In this document: in pieces, positions 8,722 to 17,978 of the stretch
Numbering within the stretch: the first letter of the stretch is position 1
How the letters are laid out: every line of letters starts with the position of its first letter
DNA from: Pseudomonas fluorescens
GTDB taxonomy: Bacteria > Pseudomonadota > Gammaproteobacteria > Pseudomonadales > Pseudomonadaceae
DNA: 64,000 nucleotides
NCBI RefSeq assembly: GCF_019212185.1
Contig: NZ_CP078138.1
Location: 1,408,501 to 1,472,500, forward strand
Direction of reading: 5' to 3'
Program-made: the position numbers and the translations under genes
Notes under the pieces: generated by a model
What the model was told of the DNA's origin: nothing
What the model saw: only the letters and a program-made list of their open reading frames with translations
Database searches by the model: none

Positions 8722-11235
8722 CTATTGTCCGATGAACCAGCGGTAATACGGATTCCCTGCATCAGCCCGCATCACTTCGCGCATATCCCGAGCCCAAGCC
8801 TCTCGGTCGCCGTCATAGGCATGCAGGCTCGCCTGATAGAACTGCATCAGGCGTTGCCGGTGGACGTCCATGCGTTCGGTGAATTGACCATCGGCGTTGA
8901 CCAGTGGCGCCGGTTGGTGCAGGTCGAGCAGGGCCGGCAGCACCCGACTGATTTCCTTCGAGCGCACCCAGGGTGCGTATTCGATGCGTGGCTGATCGTC
9001 AGTAACTGGTTTGGCATCGGCAGCGAAGCGCTCAAGGCCTGCGCGGTCAGTTACCCAGGTGGCGAGCAGCGCTGCTGCTGAACTTATGCCGACTTCCTGC
9101 AAGGCGCTGCGCACACCCTCCTGTTGGAAGCGTTCATTAATCTTCGTGACGTCCAGTGCAATCGGATTCATTGAACCAATCAGCAACATCTCGTGGAACT
9201 CGCTTGTCCAAAGGGTAGCGTGAGGAAACACATCGAGGAAGCTGCGCACCAGAGAGCGAGAATCGTCGATGTTTTGCGTTGGCAGCGGCAGCCACTGCGC
9301 CACCAATCCTTGCTTGTTCAAACGACTGGCGGCGAGTTGGTAAAAGTCCCGGGAATACAAGTTGACCACGCCGGCTGCGGAGGGCGGCGGCGGTTCGAGG
9401 GTAATCAGGTCATAGGCTTGCGGATTACGTAGGAGTTCCTGGCGACCGTCGCGCAAGCGCACATCAACACCCGGATCGGCCGCGACATTGAAGTTGCCTT
9501 TGAACAGCGGAGCAGCGTTGACTACCGATGGCAGCAGTTCAGCCACCACCCGGTGCTCCAGGCCCGGATAACGGGTCAGTGCACCGGCGGTGATGCCGGT
9601 GCCGAAGCCGATTACCATCGCCGAGCGCGGTTCGCCGTTATGTATCAACAGCGGCAGCAATGCCTGAATTCGCATGTAGCGCAGTGACGGCATGGCATCG
9701 CCAGTGTTGGACACCCCTTGAATGTAAAGACGTTGGAACTGTTTCTGCCCCTTGCCCTGAGCGACGACGGCAACGGTACCGCCACGTCCTTCCTCGTAGA
9801 AGGTTAAGATACCGTTGCGCGCACCGGGCAACAGGCTCGCCATTTTGCTCACCGGTGTGAAGGCGGCAAAGGCCACAGACAACAGGCCGATGGCAATCAC
9901 CGCCTGACGCCTGCCTTTCTTCACGCCATGACTTTTGTGCGCCGCGATGTAAGCGACAGCTGCAGCGATGATCGCCAGCAAGCCCAGGGTTCGCACCAAA
10001 CCTAACAGTGGAATCAACAAAAAGCCGCAGAGCATCACGCCGATGATTCCGCCCAGCGTGTTGTAGGCCACTACCTCACCGACGCTGCGTCCGACATGTT
10101 CAGGCCCGACGCTCAATCGCAATGCTAGGGGGAATGCCGCGCCCAACAACAGGGTTGGCACAAACACGATGCTCAGGGCCGCCACGGCAAACCGCGTGCT
10201 CATGCCCAGCAGTTCACTGCCACCTAGGCCCAGCACCCAGGATTCCGCTAGGCTCTGGGCAAACACCAACCAGCGCCCGAGGAGGGCGATTTCCAGCAGG
10301 GCAATTAGTCCGGCCCCGGCAATCAGCAGGGCGAACATGCCCCAGGGATCGCGCAGGCGATCGACTCGACGGGCCAGCAGCAAGCTGCCGAGAAACAGAC
10401 CGGTGAGATACGTCGCCAGCACTACGGCGAACGCATAGGTACGGGTACTCATGAACTGCACGATGGATTGCGACCACACCACTTCGTAGCCCAGTGCTAC
10501 TCCGCCTGCGATACAGTAGAGCCAGAGTGCGAGGCGATCGGGGGCTTTTTCAGCGTGACGCATTTCCACGGCGTAGATCGGCGCCGGGCGTTGACGCTGG
10601 AACCACAGGGCACCGGAAGCGGCTAAAAGATTCAGCATCGCGGCGGCTAGCGCGCTGCCACGCACGCCGAGAGTGGCAATCAGCACGAACGCAGCGAGCA
10701 GGGTGCCGGCGATGGCACCAGCAGTGTTGGCCGCATACAGTTGGCCGCCGGCCTTGCCTAATTGTTGCGGATTGCTGGCCAGAGAGCGAACCAGCACCGG
10801 TAAGGTACCGCCCATCAACAGTGCGGGCGTGCCCACCAACGCAAACGGCAGCACCCAGGCCAGCCGGCCAACATGTTCTTCCAGCCAGGCAAACGGGCTG
10901 GCTGCCAGACTCATGGCGAAGGTTGCGCCGACCCCGACTATGGCCACCAGTATTTCCAGCCCCGCATACAATAGAACCGGTTGCCGCATGCGGTCTGCCC
11001 ATTGGCCGAACAACAAGCTGCCTAAGGCCAAACCAGCAAAAAACGCACTGATCCCAGTAGTAATGGCGTAGACCTCGACACCCACCACCAGCGATAGCTG
11101 CTTTATCCATAACACCTGATACACCAGCGCCGCAGCGCCGGACAAAAACAGTAATAGAGCGGGAGCCAGGAGTGTGCGAGAAGCAATTTGAGGGACAGGC
11201 ATGGCCGACGACTTGCTGGCGACACGTGAAGGCAT
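8722..11235 (-). CDS. Fused MFS-type membrane / spermidine synthase-like protein
   Basis: 837 aa from the ATG at 11235; a GTG at 11277 would add 14 residues, and neither start has a strong ribosome binding site. About twelve or more hydrophobic segments make up the first 500 residues. The C-terminal third is a spermidine-synthase-like Rossmann domain with a nucleotide motif MVIGFGTGITAGAL, the DVRLRDGRQ acidic segment and LEPPPPSAAG where methyl/aminopropyltransferases hold their substrate. Proteins of this architecture are common in proteobacteria but their product is generally unproven; the domain may bind decarboxylated SAM or have lost catalysis. The gene sits between the sulfatase (terminator between them) and the octahaem cytochrome. 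Confidence 0.85.
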   Translation of the reverse strand: MPSRVASKSSAMPVPQIASRTLLAPALLLFLSGAAALVYQVLWIKQLSLVVGVEVYAITTGISAFFAGLALGSLLFGQWADRMRQPVLLYAGLEILVAIVGVGATFAMSLAASPFAWLEEHVGRLAWVLPFALVGTPALLMGGTLPVLVRSLASNPQQLGKAGGQLYAANTAGAIAGTLLAAFVLIATLGVRGSALAAAMLNLLAASGALWFQRQRPAPIYAVEMRHAEKAPDRLALWLYCIAGGVALGYEVVWSQSIVQFMSTRTYAFAVVLATYLTGLFLGSLLLARRVDRLRDPWGMFALLIAGAGLIALLEIALLGRWLVFAQSLAESWVLGLGGSELLGMSTRFAVAALSIVFVPTLLLGAAFPLALRLSVGPEHVGRSVGEVVAYNTLGGIIGVMLCGFLLIPLLGLVRTLGLLAIIAAAVAYIAAHKSHGVKKGRRQAVIAIGLLSVAFAAFTPVSKMASLLPGARNGILTFYEEGRGGTVAVVAQGKGQKQFQRLYIQGVSNTGDAMPSLRYMRIQALLPLLIHNGEPRSAMVIGFGTGITAGALTRYPGLEHRVVAELLPSVVNAAPLFKGNFNVAADPGVDVRLRDGRQELLRNPQAYDLITLEPPPPSAAGVVNLYSRDFYQLAASRLNKQGLVAQWLPLPTQNIDDSRSLVRSFLDVFPHATLWTSEFHEMLLIGSMNPIALDVTKINERFQQEGVRSALQEVGISSAAALLATWVTDRAGLERFAADAKPVTDDQPRIEYAPWVRSKEISRVLPALLDLHQPAPLVNADGQFTERMDVHRQRLMQFYQASLHAYDGDREAWARDMREVMRADAGNPYYRWFIGQ

Positions 11236-11330
11236 AGATTTATTGCCTATCAAATTAGCAGAAATAGTCTTGCGCACGAGCTTTCGAGCGCTCCGATCAA
11301 GTTTAATATTTTTAGAGGTATTTATTAGAA

Positions 11331-11372
11331 AACGAGAATAAAAAACCGCTCGCCAACGAGGGCGAGCGGTGG
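11331..11372 (-). terminator. Rho-independent terminator after the sulfatase gene
   Basis: A perfect 10-bp stem (ACCGCTCGCC / GGCGAGCGGT) with a 6-base loop lies at 11345-11370. On the minus strand it is followed by a run of six T. It ends transcription coming from the sulfatase gene, ten bases behind its stop codon, and separates it from the MFS/spermidine synthase fusion gene. Confidence 0.85.
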
Positions 11373-11382
11373 TTAAGCAGTC

Positions 11383-12963
11383 TTACTGTGTAGCTTTCAT
11401 TTTTTCAGCGATTTTGGCGTCTACCGCAGCACGGATCTGATCCACGCTGAAGCTGGCCGGTTTTTGGCTTGGCGGATAATCGATGAAAGTCTGCAGGAAC
11501 GCTGCGGCCTTACCGACTGCCATTTCAGTCAGATAAACGTTTTTGGTCGCCCAGTCGTAGTACTGGTCGGAAACGATATCAGCACGCTCATACGGATCCA
11601 TGCGCAGGTTGAAGACTTTCGGTACCCGCAAGCATACGAACGGTTCGCTCCAGACCTTGAAACCACCCGGTGCTCGTTGTTCACAGAACACGGCTTTCCA
11701 GTTGCCGAAACGCATCGACACCAGCACGCCATCGTCGTTGAAGTAGTAGAACTCCTTACGCTCACCTTTTGGGCTTTGGCCGGTCAGGTACGGCAGTTGG
11801 TTGAAGCCATCCAGGTGTACTTTGAAGCTGGTGCCGCCGGATGTCGGCGCCCAGCCTTTGAGCAGCTTGTTGGTGACGTCGGTGTCACCTGCGGCGGCGA
11901 GCAGTGTCGGGAACCAGTCCAGACCGGAGAACAGCTCGTTGGAGACTTCACCCGGTTTGATCTTGCCCGGCCAGCGGATCATTGCTGGCACACGGTAGGC
12001 GCCTTCCCAGTTGGAGTTTTTCTCGTTACGGAACGGCGTGGTCGCCGCGTCCGGCCACGACCACTGGTTAGGGCCGTTGTCGGTGGTGTAAACCACGATA
12101 GTGTTGTCGGTGATTTTCAGGTCATCGAGGGTTTTCAGCAGTTTACCGACATCACCGTCGTGCTCGATCATGCCGTCGGCGTAATCATTGCCGGGCATGC
12201 CGCTCTGGCCCTTCATCGAATCACGCACGTGGGTGAACGCATGCATTCGCGTGGTGTTCATCCATACAAAAAACGGTTTGTCCGCTTTCGCCTGTTTCTC
12301 GATGAAGGCTTGCGCAGCGGCGGTGGTTTCGTCGTCGATGGTTTCCATGCGTTTCTTATTCAACGCACCGGTGTCCTCAATTTTGCCATCGGCAAAACTG
12401 TGGATCACACCGCGAGGGGACGTCGCCTTGACGAATTCCGGGTCATCTTTTGGCCAATACGGACGCTCGGGTTCTTCTTCTGCGTTGAGGTGATACAGGT
12501 TGCCAAAGAATTCGTCGAAGCCATGATTTGTCGGCAGGTATTCGTCCTTGTCGCCCAAGTGGTTCTTACCAAACTGCCCGGTGGCATAACCTTGGGACTT
12601 CAGCGCCTGGGCGATGGTGATATCACGCTTTTGCAGGCCCACCGGAGCGCCTGGGATACCGACTTTTGAAAGTCCGGTGCGCAGCGGCGTCTGGCCGGTG
12701 ATGAACGAAGACCGTCCAGCGGTGCAACTGTTCTCCGCATAGTAGTCGGTGAACATCATGCCTTCCTTGGCGATGCGATCGATGTTCGGAGTCTTGTAAC
12801 CGACCACGCCCATCGAATAAGCGCTGATATTGGTTTGGCCAATGTCATCACCGAAGATCACGAGTATGTTGGGTTTTTCGGCCGCCCCGGCTGTTGCCGA
12901 AATTGCCATGACCGAGGCTGCCACCAGGGCGAGCTTCGGTAGCCATTTGCGTATGCGATTCAT
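11383..12963 (-). CDS. Secreted Cys-type sulfatase (arylsulfatase family)
   Basis: 526 aa. The ATG at 12963 has AAGGAG six bases upstream. A signal peptide (cleavage near ATAGAAEK, about residue 28) directs it to the periplasm. The sulfatase signature CTAGRSSFITG (about residue 81) contains the Cys that an FGE-type enzyme would turn into formylglycine; metal-site acidic residues appear in IFGDDIGQTN and TTDNGPNQWSWP, and GKNHLGDK holds the Lys/His pair. It should hydrolyse a sulfate ester (or, in this family, sometimes a phosphonate). The HAD hydrolase gene lies 72 bases upstream on the same strand, at the end of the MoxR/Bat operon. No maturation enzyme gene is in the window. Confidence 0.92.
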   Translation of the reverse strand: MNRIRKWLPKLALVAASVMAISATAGAAEKPNILVIFGDDIGQTNISAYSMGVVGYKTPNIDRIAKEGMMFTDYYAENSCTAGRSSFITGQTPLRTGLSKVGIPGAPVGLQKRDITIAQALKSQGYATGQFGKNHLGDKDEYLPTNHGFDEFFGNLYHLNAEEEPERPYWPKDDPEFVKATSPRGVIHSFADGKIEDTGALNKKRMETIDDETTAAAQAFIEKQAKADKPFFVWMNTTRMHAFTHVRDSMKGQSGMPGNDYADGMIEHDGDVGKLLKTLDDLKITDNTIVVYTTDNGPNQWSWPDAATTPFRNEKNSNWEGAYRVPAMIRWPGKIKPGEVSNELFSGLDWFPTLLAAAGDTDVTNKLLKGWAPTSGGTSFKVHLDGFNQLPYLTGQSPKGERKEFYYFNDDGVLVSMRFGNWKAVFCEQRAPGGFKVWSEPFVCLRVPKVFNLRMDPYERADIVSDQYYDWATKNVYLTEMAVGKAAAFLQTFIDYPPSQKPASFSVDQIRAAVDAKIAEKMKATQ

Positions 12964-13035
12964 TGAGTGCTCCTTTCGCTAGCTTCAGTCGCTTATCCGC
13001 GACCAACTTGTCTTACGTTCCTGCGTAAACCATTT

Positions 13036-14064
13036 TTATTGCACTTGCTGGGGTGTAGGAAGATCAAAGGGATAGACCCGACGCCATTCAGACGCCATGT
13101 CTACGATAGTCCAACCTTGAAATTTTGCTTCATCCAAAGCCTTATCCAATCGGCCAATATCGGATTGTCGGTCGTAAGCCCATTCACGCTTGGCGTCGGT
13201 GTGATGCACCAATCCCATTAGGCTTTTGCCCGGGCCTTGCGCAGTCCACTGCAGCATTTGCAGGTCACCGTCGGAATTGCCGAACGCCAGGATTGGTCGT
13301 TTGCCGATCACCGCGTCGATGCTTTCCGGTTTGCCCGGGCCGTCATCGTTATGAGCCAGTTTTGGCGTGCGCAGGATCGACGCCTTACCGTTCTTGAACT
13401 GAAATGCGGTGACGAACGTCGTACCGATCACCTGCTCCGGTGGAATGCCATAAACTTTTTGCGCAAAGGCGCGCATGAACGCGGTATCGCCACCGGACAC
13501 GATATAGGTCTTGAAGTCCTGGCTGCGCAGGTAATCGAGCATTTCCAGCATCGGCTGGAAGATCATTTCGGTGTAGGGCTTGCCGGTTTTCGGGTGACGG
13601 GCTTGGCTGAGCCAGGTTTTGGCGTAATCGTCAAACGCTTCGGTGGTGATGCCGGTGTGGGTGGCGCCGACAATCTTCAGCAAACCGTCCATGCCGGCAG
13701 AGGCCAACGCCTTGTGATCGTTTTCCAGCACAGCCTTGAACGGCTGCGTGGTTTTCCATTCCGGGTGCTGCGGCGCGGTGCGCTTGACCTCATCGAGAGC
13801 GAACAGCAACTCAAAGTACATCGGCTGCTCGCTCCACAGGGTACCGTCATTGTCGAACACAGCGATGCGGTCTTCGGGTTTGACGAAGTCCTTGCTGTCT
13901 TGGTCGGTCACGGCCTGGACGAACTCGATGATCTGTTTCTTCGAAGGGCCATCGTTCCAGGAGGGCAACGGTTCGGCCGCCTGCACTAGAAAGGGCAGGC
14001 TCAAGACCAGGGTCAACAGGAAAACCATCCAGTGATAATGGCGTTGAAATGTCGAGTTCTTCAT
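13036..14064 (-). CDS. Secreted HAD-superfamily phosphatase
   Basis: 342 aa with a signal peptide (cleavage near VQAAEPLP). HAD motif I is FDNDGTLW (about residues 69-76, two Asp), motif II the Ser in YIVSGGD, and motif IV FGNSDGDLQM. A helical cap insert lies between motifs I and II. It probably removes phosphate from a small molecule in the periplasm. The start overlaps the stop of the BatD-like gene by four bases (ATGA), so it is translated as the last member of the MoxR/Bat operon, with the sulfatase gene 72 bases further on. Its exact substrate is unknown. Confidence 0.88.
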   Translation of the reverse strand: MKNSTFQRHYHWMVFLLTLVLSLPFLVQAAEPLPSWNDGPSKKQIIEFVQAVTDQDSKDFVKPEDRIAVFDNDGTLWSEQPMYFELLFALDEVKRTAPQHPEWKTTQPFKAVLENDHKALASAGMDGLLKIVGATHTGITTEAFDDYAKTWLSQARHPKTGKPYTEMIFQPMLEMLDYLRSQDFKTYIVSGGDTAFMRAFAQKVYGIPPEQVIGTTFVTAFQFKNGKASILRTPKLAHNDDGPGKPESIDAVIGKRPILAFGNSDGDLQMLQWTAQGPGKSLMGLVHHTDAKREWAYDRQSDIGRLDKALDEAKFQGWTIVDMASEWRRVYPFDLPTPQQVQ

Positions 14065-15407
14065 GGGAAATCCTTCTCCTGAACCGGGTTGAGTGGGCGT
14101 AACGCCGGAGTGACGGGTGCCTTGTCACGTTCGGCCTGACTATGCAGCGTAGACAAGGATTCTCGCAGTTGACGCAGTGCCTGATCTTTGACCGATTCCC
14201 AGCCATAGCAGGCACGCAGGAAGGTTTGCAGGTGCGGGCTGAGGTGAGTCAACTTCAGGCCGTGACGGGTGCGGCGCGTCCAGAGATACAGGGCACTCAG
14301 CTGTGCCGGCTTGCTGTCGATTTGTGCCGGGATTTGCTGCCACGCGTAGTCGGCCGACGCTTGCCACGCGGCGTGCCTGGCCTGGCGTCGGGCCCGCCAG
14401 CCAATGTATAGACGGTGGGCGAGGGGGCGGGTGAACCAGCCGAGGGCCACTATTGCTGCCAGCAGCGCAAGCCAGCCGACCCAGTGTCCGGACAGGTGCA
14501 GGTGGTTTTGCTGGCCGAGTTTTTTCAGGTCTTCGGTGATCGAGAACACCGGCTGGTAAGCGGTATTGATCGTCGCGTCGAAAGTCAGGGCCGGCACGGT
14601 CGCCGTGCGCGTCTGGCGACTGTCGGCGTCCCACCATTTCAGCTCGATGGCGGGCAAGGTGTAGTGGCCTTCTGTGTCGATCCGGTAAGTCACGGTGTCG
14701 ATACGCTGGCCGCCAGTGAAGTTGCCTCGGCCGTCGTTGATGTTGTTGATCTGCGGCGCTTTCGGATAGCGGCTCAGGCCCTTGATGTCGCCCAGTGACG
14801 GGGTGGGCAAGGCCATGGCCATGGCGCCATCGGCCTGCAGCGTCAGTTCCCGGGTGATGCTGTCGCCTGCCTTCAGCGGTGTGGCGGAAGGCGTCATTTT
14901 TTGCGTGAAGCGCAACGCCTGAGCGACCAGCACCGGCTCATCGGGTTGGAACCCCGGGGGCTGGGCAGCGGTGAAGTGTAATGGCTGACTGTTCGCACTC
15001 AGCTCATTGGTGGCTTGTCCGGGTGTGACGTGTACGGTCAGTGCCGGAATGTCGAACTCCTGGGCCAGGTTCGGCGTGATGAAGTAGCTGTAGCGCATGC
15101 CAGCGTAGGTTTTGCCGTCGAGGGTCTGGTTCAGGTGCTCGGCATGGCCGTCGGGTGGGCGCACCAGTGCGCCGGATATTTTTAGGTCAGGCAGGGTTGG
15201 TGCATCGGTGAACCAGGTGTCGGTGAGAATCACCAATTGCAACTCGACCAGGCTGCCAACCATGATCGAGTCGGCAGGTTGCAGCGTGGCCTGGACTTTC
15301 AGCTCGACAGCGAAGGAGTTAGTCGCGAACAGACAAAGGAGTATCAGCGGAAGTTTTGTAGTAAATGGGCTTACGATAGACTTAACGTGATTTTTCAGGC
15401 TGATCAT
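14061..15407 (-). CDS. batD: BatD-family protein (Bat operon)
   Basis: 448 aa: signal peptide (to about residue 33), a large periplasmic beta-rich region made of immunoglobulin-like modules (about 34-315), one membrane segment (about 322-340) and a cytoplasmic helical tail. Order and pattern match BatD of the Bacteroides aerotolerance (Bat) operons. The family is thought to work with the two VWA proteins and the MoxR ATPase as an envelope chaperone or complex-assembly system; the mechanism is not settled. Its start overlaps the VWA/TPR gene by four bases, and its end overlaps the HAD gene by four. Confidence 0.85.
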   Translation of the reverse strand: MISLKNHVKSIVSPFTTKLPLILLCLFATNSFAVELKVQATLQPADSIMVGSLVELQLVILTDTWFTDAPTLPDLKISGALVRPPDGHAEHLNQTLDGKTYAGMRYSYFITPNLAQEFDIPALTVHVTPGQATNELSANSQPLHFTAAQPPGFQPDEPVLVAQALRFTQKMTPSATPLKAGDSITRELTLQADGAMAMALPTPSLGDIKGLSRYPKAPQINNINDGRGNFTGGQRIDTVTYRIDTEGHYTLPAIELKWWDADSRQTRTATVPALTFDATINTAYQPVFSITEDLKKLGQQNHLHLSGHWVGWLALLAAIVALGWFTRPLAHRLYIGWRARRQARHAAWQASADYAWQQIPAQIDSKPAQLSALYLWTRRTRHGLKLTHLSPHLQTFLRACYGWESVKDQALRQLRESLSTLHSQAERDKAPVTPALRPLNPVQEKDFP

Positions 15408-16984
15408 GGTTTACCCCCCACCTGATCCTGCAAGCTGAATTTTTGTTTGAGGAATTTGGCCGGCGAGGTGGTCAGGTTTCGCAGCCACTGTTCATCGGAC
15501 GCGGCCTGCGCGGTCTGCACCTTTTTGCTTTGTCCCTTGCCCGGCGCCTTGTCCATCTTGATTTCGTCGGGCTTGACCTTGGGGGTGTTCTTTTCGGCAT
15601 CTTCGGTGTCTTTCTCCAAGGCAATGGCCAGCGCCAGGTTGGCCGTGGCTTCCGGAAACTGCGGCTGTAATTTAAGCGCCTGGGTATAGGCGGCGATCGC
15701 CTGATCGAACTTGAAGCGGCGCACGTAGATATTGCCCAGATAAAAGTAGGCTTGCGGCGTGTCCAGGCGCGCGAAGCTGGCAAGCGCCAGGTCGAAGTCC
15801 GCAGCGTTGTACGCGGCCACGCCTTTCCAGTACGGATCGACGAACAATGCGGCGGCCTGCGGATAGCGTTCATGTTCGAAAGCCCAGCGGCCCTGCTGGT
15901 CACGGGTGAAGAAGGCGTCCGTCAAGGCATTGGCCTGAGCCGGCGTCGGTTGCAATCCCAAACCCACGGCCAGCAATAAACCGGCCATCCAGTTCAGGCT
16001 CCAGCCCTTGCGCACGCTGAAGAACGCAATCAACAGCAGCGGCCAGCACAACCAGTAACCGGCGTCTTTCCAGTGCAGTTCACGCTGCTGGTCACTGGCG
16101 GCCTGGAAGTGTTGTTCGGCGTGCAGTTCGATCCAGTCCAGATCGTCGTTGTCGAGGGTCAGGCTACCCAACGGGGCGTCCAGCGCGGATGCAAGTTGCT
16201 TGAGCGCGTCCTGGTCGAAACTGCCGATCTGCGGGCGCCCATTGCTGTCGGTGCGAGGGCCGCCACCCGCGTCATGGATGATGCCACCATCCGTGTTTCC
16301 GACGGCCAGGATCATCACTTGAAGGTCACTGCCATCGAGTTGCTTGTCGAGCCCGTCAAGCGCCGAGGTGTCCGCGCCGTCGGTGATCAGCAGCAGGGTA
16401 CCGGGAGTTTTTTCGGCGGCGAGCAGGCGATTGGCCTGATCGATCACGGCGCTGACGTTTTTCCCTGGTTTGCTGATCAGGTCGGTGCTCAAGGCTTGGA
16501 TAAAGGTGTCGAGCAACCCTGGATCGTCGGTGGCCGGCAGCACCAGATGGGCGCTGCCGGCATAGGCGATCAAGGCGTTGCGTGCGCCAGAGCGGCGCTG
16601 GATAAGGTCGTGGAGCTTGTGCTTGGTCGCTTCCAGGCGCGTGGGCGAGACATCGCTGGCGTCCATGGAGGGTGACAGGTCGACGGCGATGATCAGCGGC
16701 GCCCGATTTTCCAGAAAGTCTGGTCGATCCTGTTCCCAGGTTGGCCCAGCCGCCGCAATGGCACCTAATACCAATAACGCGCACACCAGATGGACAGGGC
16801 GTAGGCGATGAGGGTCTTTTGGGGTTATCAACAAATGTGACAACAGATGCGGCGCGATACTGTTGCGCAGACGCTTTTGCAAATCACGACTGTGCCGCCA
16901 AAAAAAAGGCAGCGATGCGCCGAACAAACCGAGCAGCAACCAGTACGGACGCAGGAAGTGGAAGTCGCTTAGATTGATGTCCAT
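15404..16984 (-). CDS. VWA-domain membrane protein with TPR tail (BatB/BatC fusion)
   Basis: 526 aa. One N-terminal and one further hydrophobic segment precede a von Willebrand A domain (about 90-280) with the MIDAS motif DLSPSMDAS and the later TDGAD. Two more membrane segments follow (about 305-350), then TPR units (FYLGNIYVRRFKFDQAIAAY and the next one) and a charged Lys-rich tail. In Bacteroides the VWA and TPR parts are separate genes (batB, batC); here they are one chain. Only one base separates its start from the stop of the upstream VWA gene, and its stop overlaps batD, so translation is coupled throughout. Confidence 0.87.
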   Translation of the reverse strand: MDINLSDFHFLRPYWLLLGLFGASLPFFWRHSRDLQKRLRNSIAPHLLSHLLITPKDPHRLRPVHLVCALLVLGAIAAAGPTWEQDRPDFLENRAPLIIAVDLSPSMDASDVSPTRLEATKHKLHDLIQRRSGARNALIAYAGSAHLVLPATDDPGLLDTFIQALSTDLISKPGKNVSAVIDQANRLLAAEKTPGTLLLITDGADTSALDGLDKQLDGSDLQVMILAVGNTDGGIIHDAGGGPRTDSNGRPQIGSFDQDALKQLASALDAPLGSLTLDNDDLDWIELHAEQHFQAASDQQRELHWKDAGYWLCWPLLLIAFFSVRKGWSLNWMAGLLLAVGLGLQPTPAQANALTDAFFTRDQQGRWAFEHERYPQAAALFVDPYWKGVAAYNAADFDLALASFARLDTPQAYFYLGNIYVRRFKFDQAIAAYTQALKLQPQFPEATANLALAIALEKDTEDAEKNTPKVKPDEIKMDKAPGKGQSKKVQTAQAASDEQWLRNLTTSPAKFLKQKFSLQDQVGGKP

Positions 16985-16985
16985 C

Positions 16986-17978
16986 TCAGGCCTCCTGCCT
17001 TTGACGCGCGAGCATCAGCCGTGGAAGGAGCAGGGCGCCCAAGTGATACAGCGCTAACAAGCCGATCGCCGCGCCCAATGGCCACCAGAACAGGTCGCGC
17101 TTGGGCTGATGGCTTAGGGTTTTCACCTGATGCGGAGTGAGTTTGTCGAGTGTGCTATAGACCTGATCCAACGCATTGCGGTCTTCGGCGCGGAAGAACT
17201 GCCCGCCGGTGGCTTTAGCGATGTCGCGCAGGCCTTGCAGGTTGACCTTGGCTTCACCCTCGGCATTCGGGTCGCCGATGCCGATGGTGTGGATCACCAC
17301 GCCTTTCGCAGCGGCCATAGCGGCCGCGTGATCCGGGGTGATGGCACTACTGGTGTCGTTGCCGTCGGTGAGCAGGATCAGCACCTTTTCCTGCTCGTGA
17401 GCTTGATCCAGCATTTTCAGGCTCAAGCCAATGGCGTCGCCGATGGCAGTGTTCGGCCCGGCCATGCCGATCCCGGTGTCGTCCAGCAACAGCGACAAGC
17501 TGGCATGATCGAGGGTCAAGGGTGCCTGCGGATAAGCACCGGTGCCGAACACGATCAGGCCGAGGCGATCCTCTTTGCGCTTGTCGATAAAACCATGCAC
17601 CACTTCCTTGACCGCTGCCAGACGATTGATTTTCTGGCCATTGACGTCGGTGAAGTCGGTGGTTTCCATGGATTGGGACAAGTCGATGGCCAACATCAGA
17701 TCACGCACCGGTTGTTGACGCTCGATGGGTTTCTCCACCAGCACGGGGCGACTGGCAGCGACCAGCAACAACGCCCAAACCAACAGGTTGAGTATCAGTT
17801 GCCAGCGATTGCTGCGGGTGCCAGCTTGTCTCGGGGACTGGCCGACTGCACGGCTCATCGCCCTGAAGAACGGCACGCGCACGGCGCTGCGGGCTTCACG
17901 GTAGTCCGGCAGGTAGCGATAGCCGAGCCACGGTAACGGCAGCAGGATCAACAACCAGGGGTAATCAAGCTGCCACAT
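16986..17978 (-). CDS. batA: VWA-domain membrane protein (BatA-like)
   Basis: 330 aa from the ATG at 17978 (MWQLDYPWLLIL), which overlaps the end of the DUF4381 gene by 14 bases. A longer frame reaches back to 18260, but its first 94 codons merely read the DUF4381 gene out of frame. An N-terminal membrane segment and a second at about 65-85 precede the VWA domain with MIDAS residues DLSQSME and TDGND; a C-terminal membrane segment (FWWPLGAAIGLLALYHLG) closes the protein. BatA-type proteins are metal-dependent adhesion-fold partners of MoxR ATPases. Confidence 0.88.
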   Translation of the reverse strand: MWQLDYPWLLILLPLPWLGYRYLPDYREARSAVRVPFFRAMSRAVGQSPRQAGTRSNRWQLILNLLVWALLLVAASRPVLVEKPIERQQPVRDLMLAIDLSQSMETTDFTDVNGQKINRLAAVKEVVHGFIDKRKEDRLGLIVFGTGAYPQAPLTLDHASLSLLLDDTGIGMAGPNTAIGDAIGLSLKMLDQAHEQEKVLILLTDGNDTSSAITPDHAAAMAAAKGVVIHTIGIGDPNAEGEAKVNLQGLRDIAKATGGQFFRAEDRNALDQVYSTLDKLTPHQVKTLSHQPKRDLFWWPLGAAIGLLALYHLGALLLPRLMLARQRQEA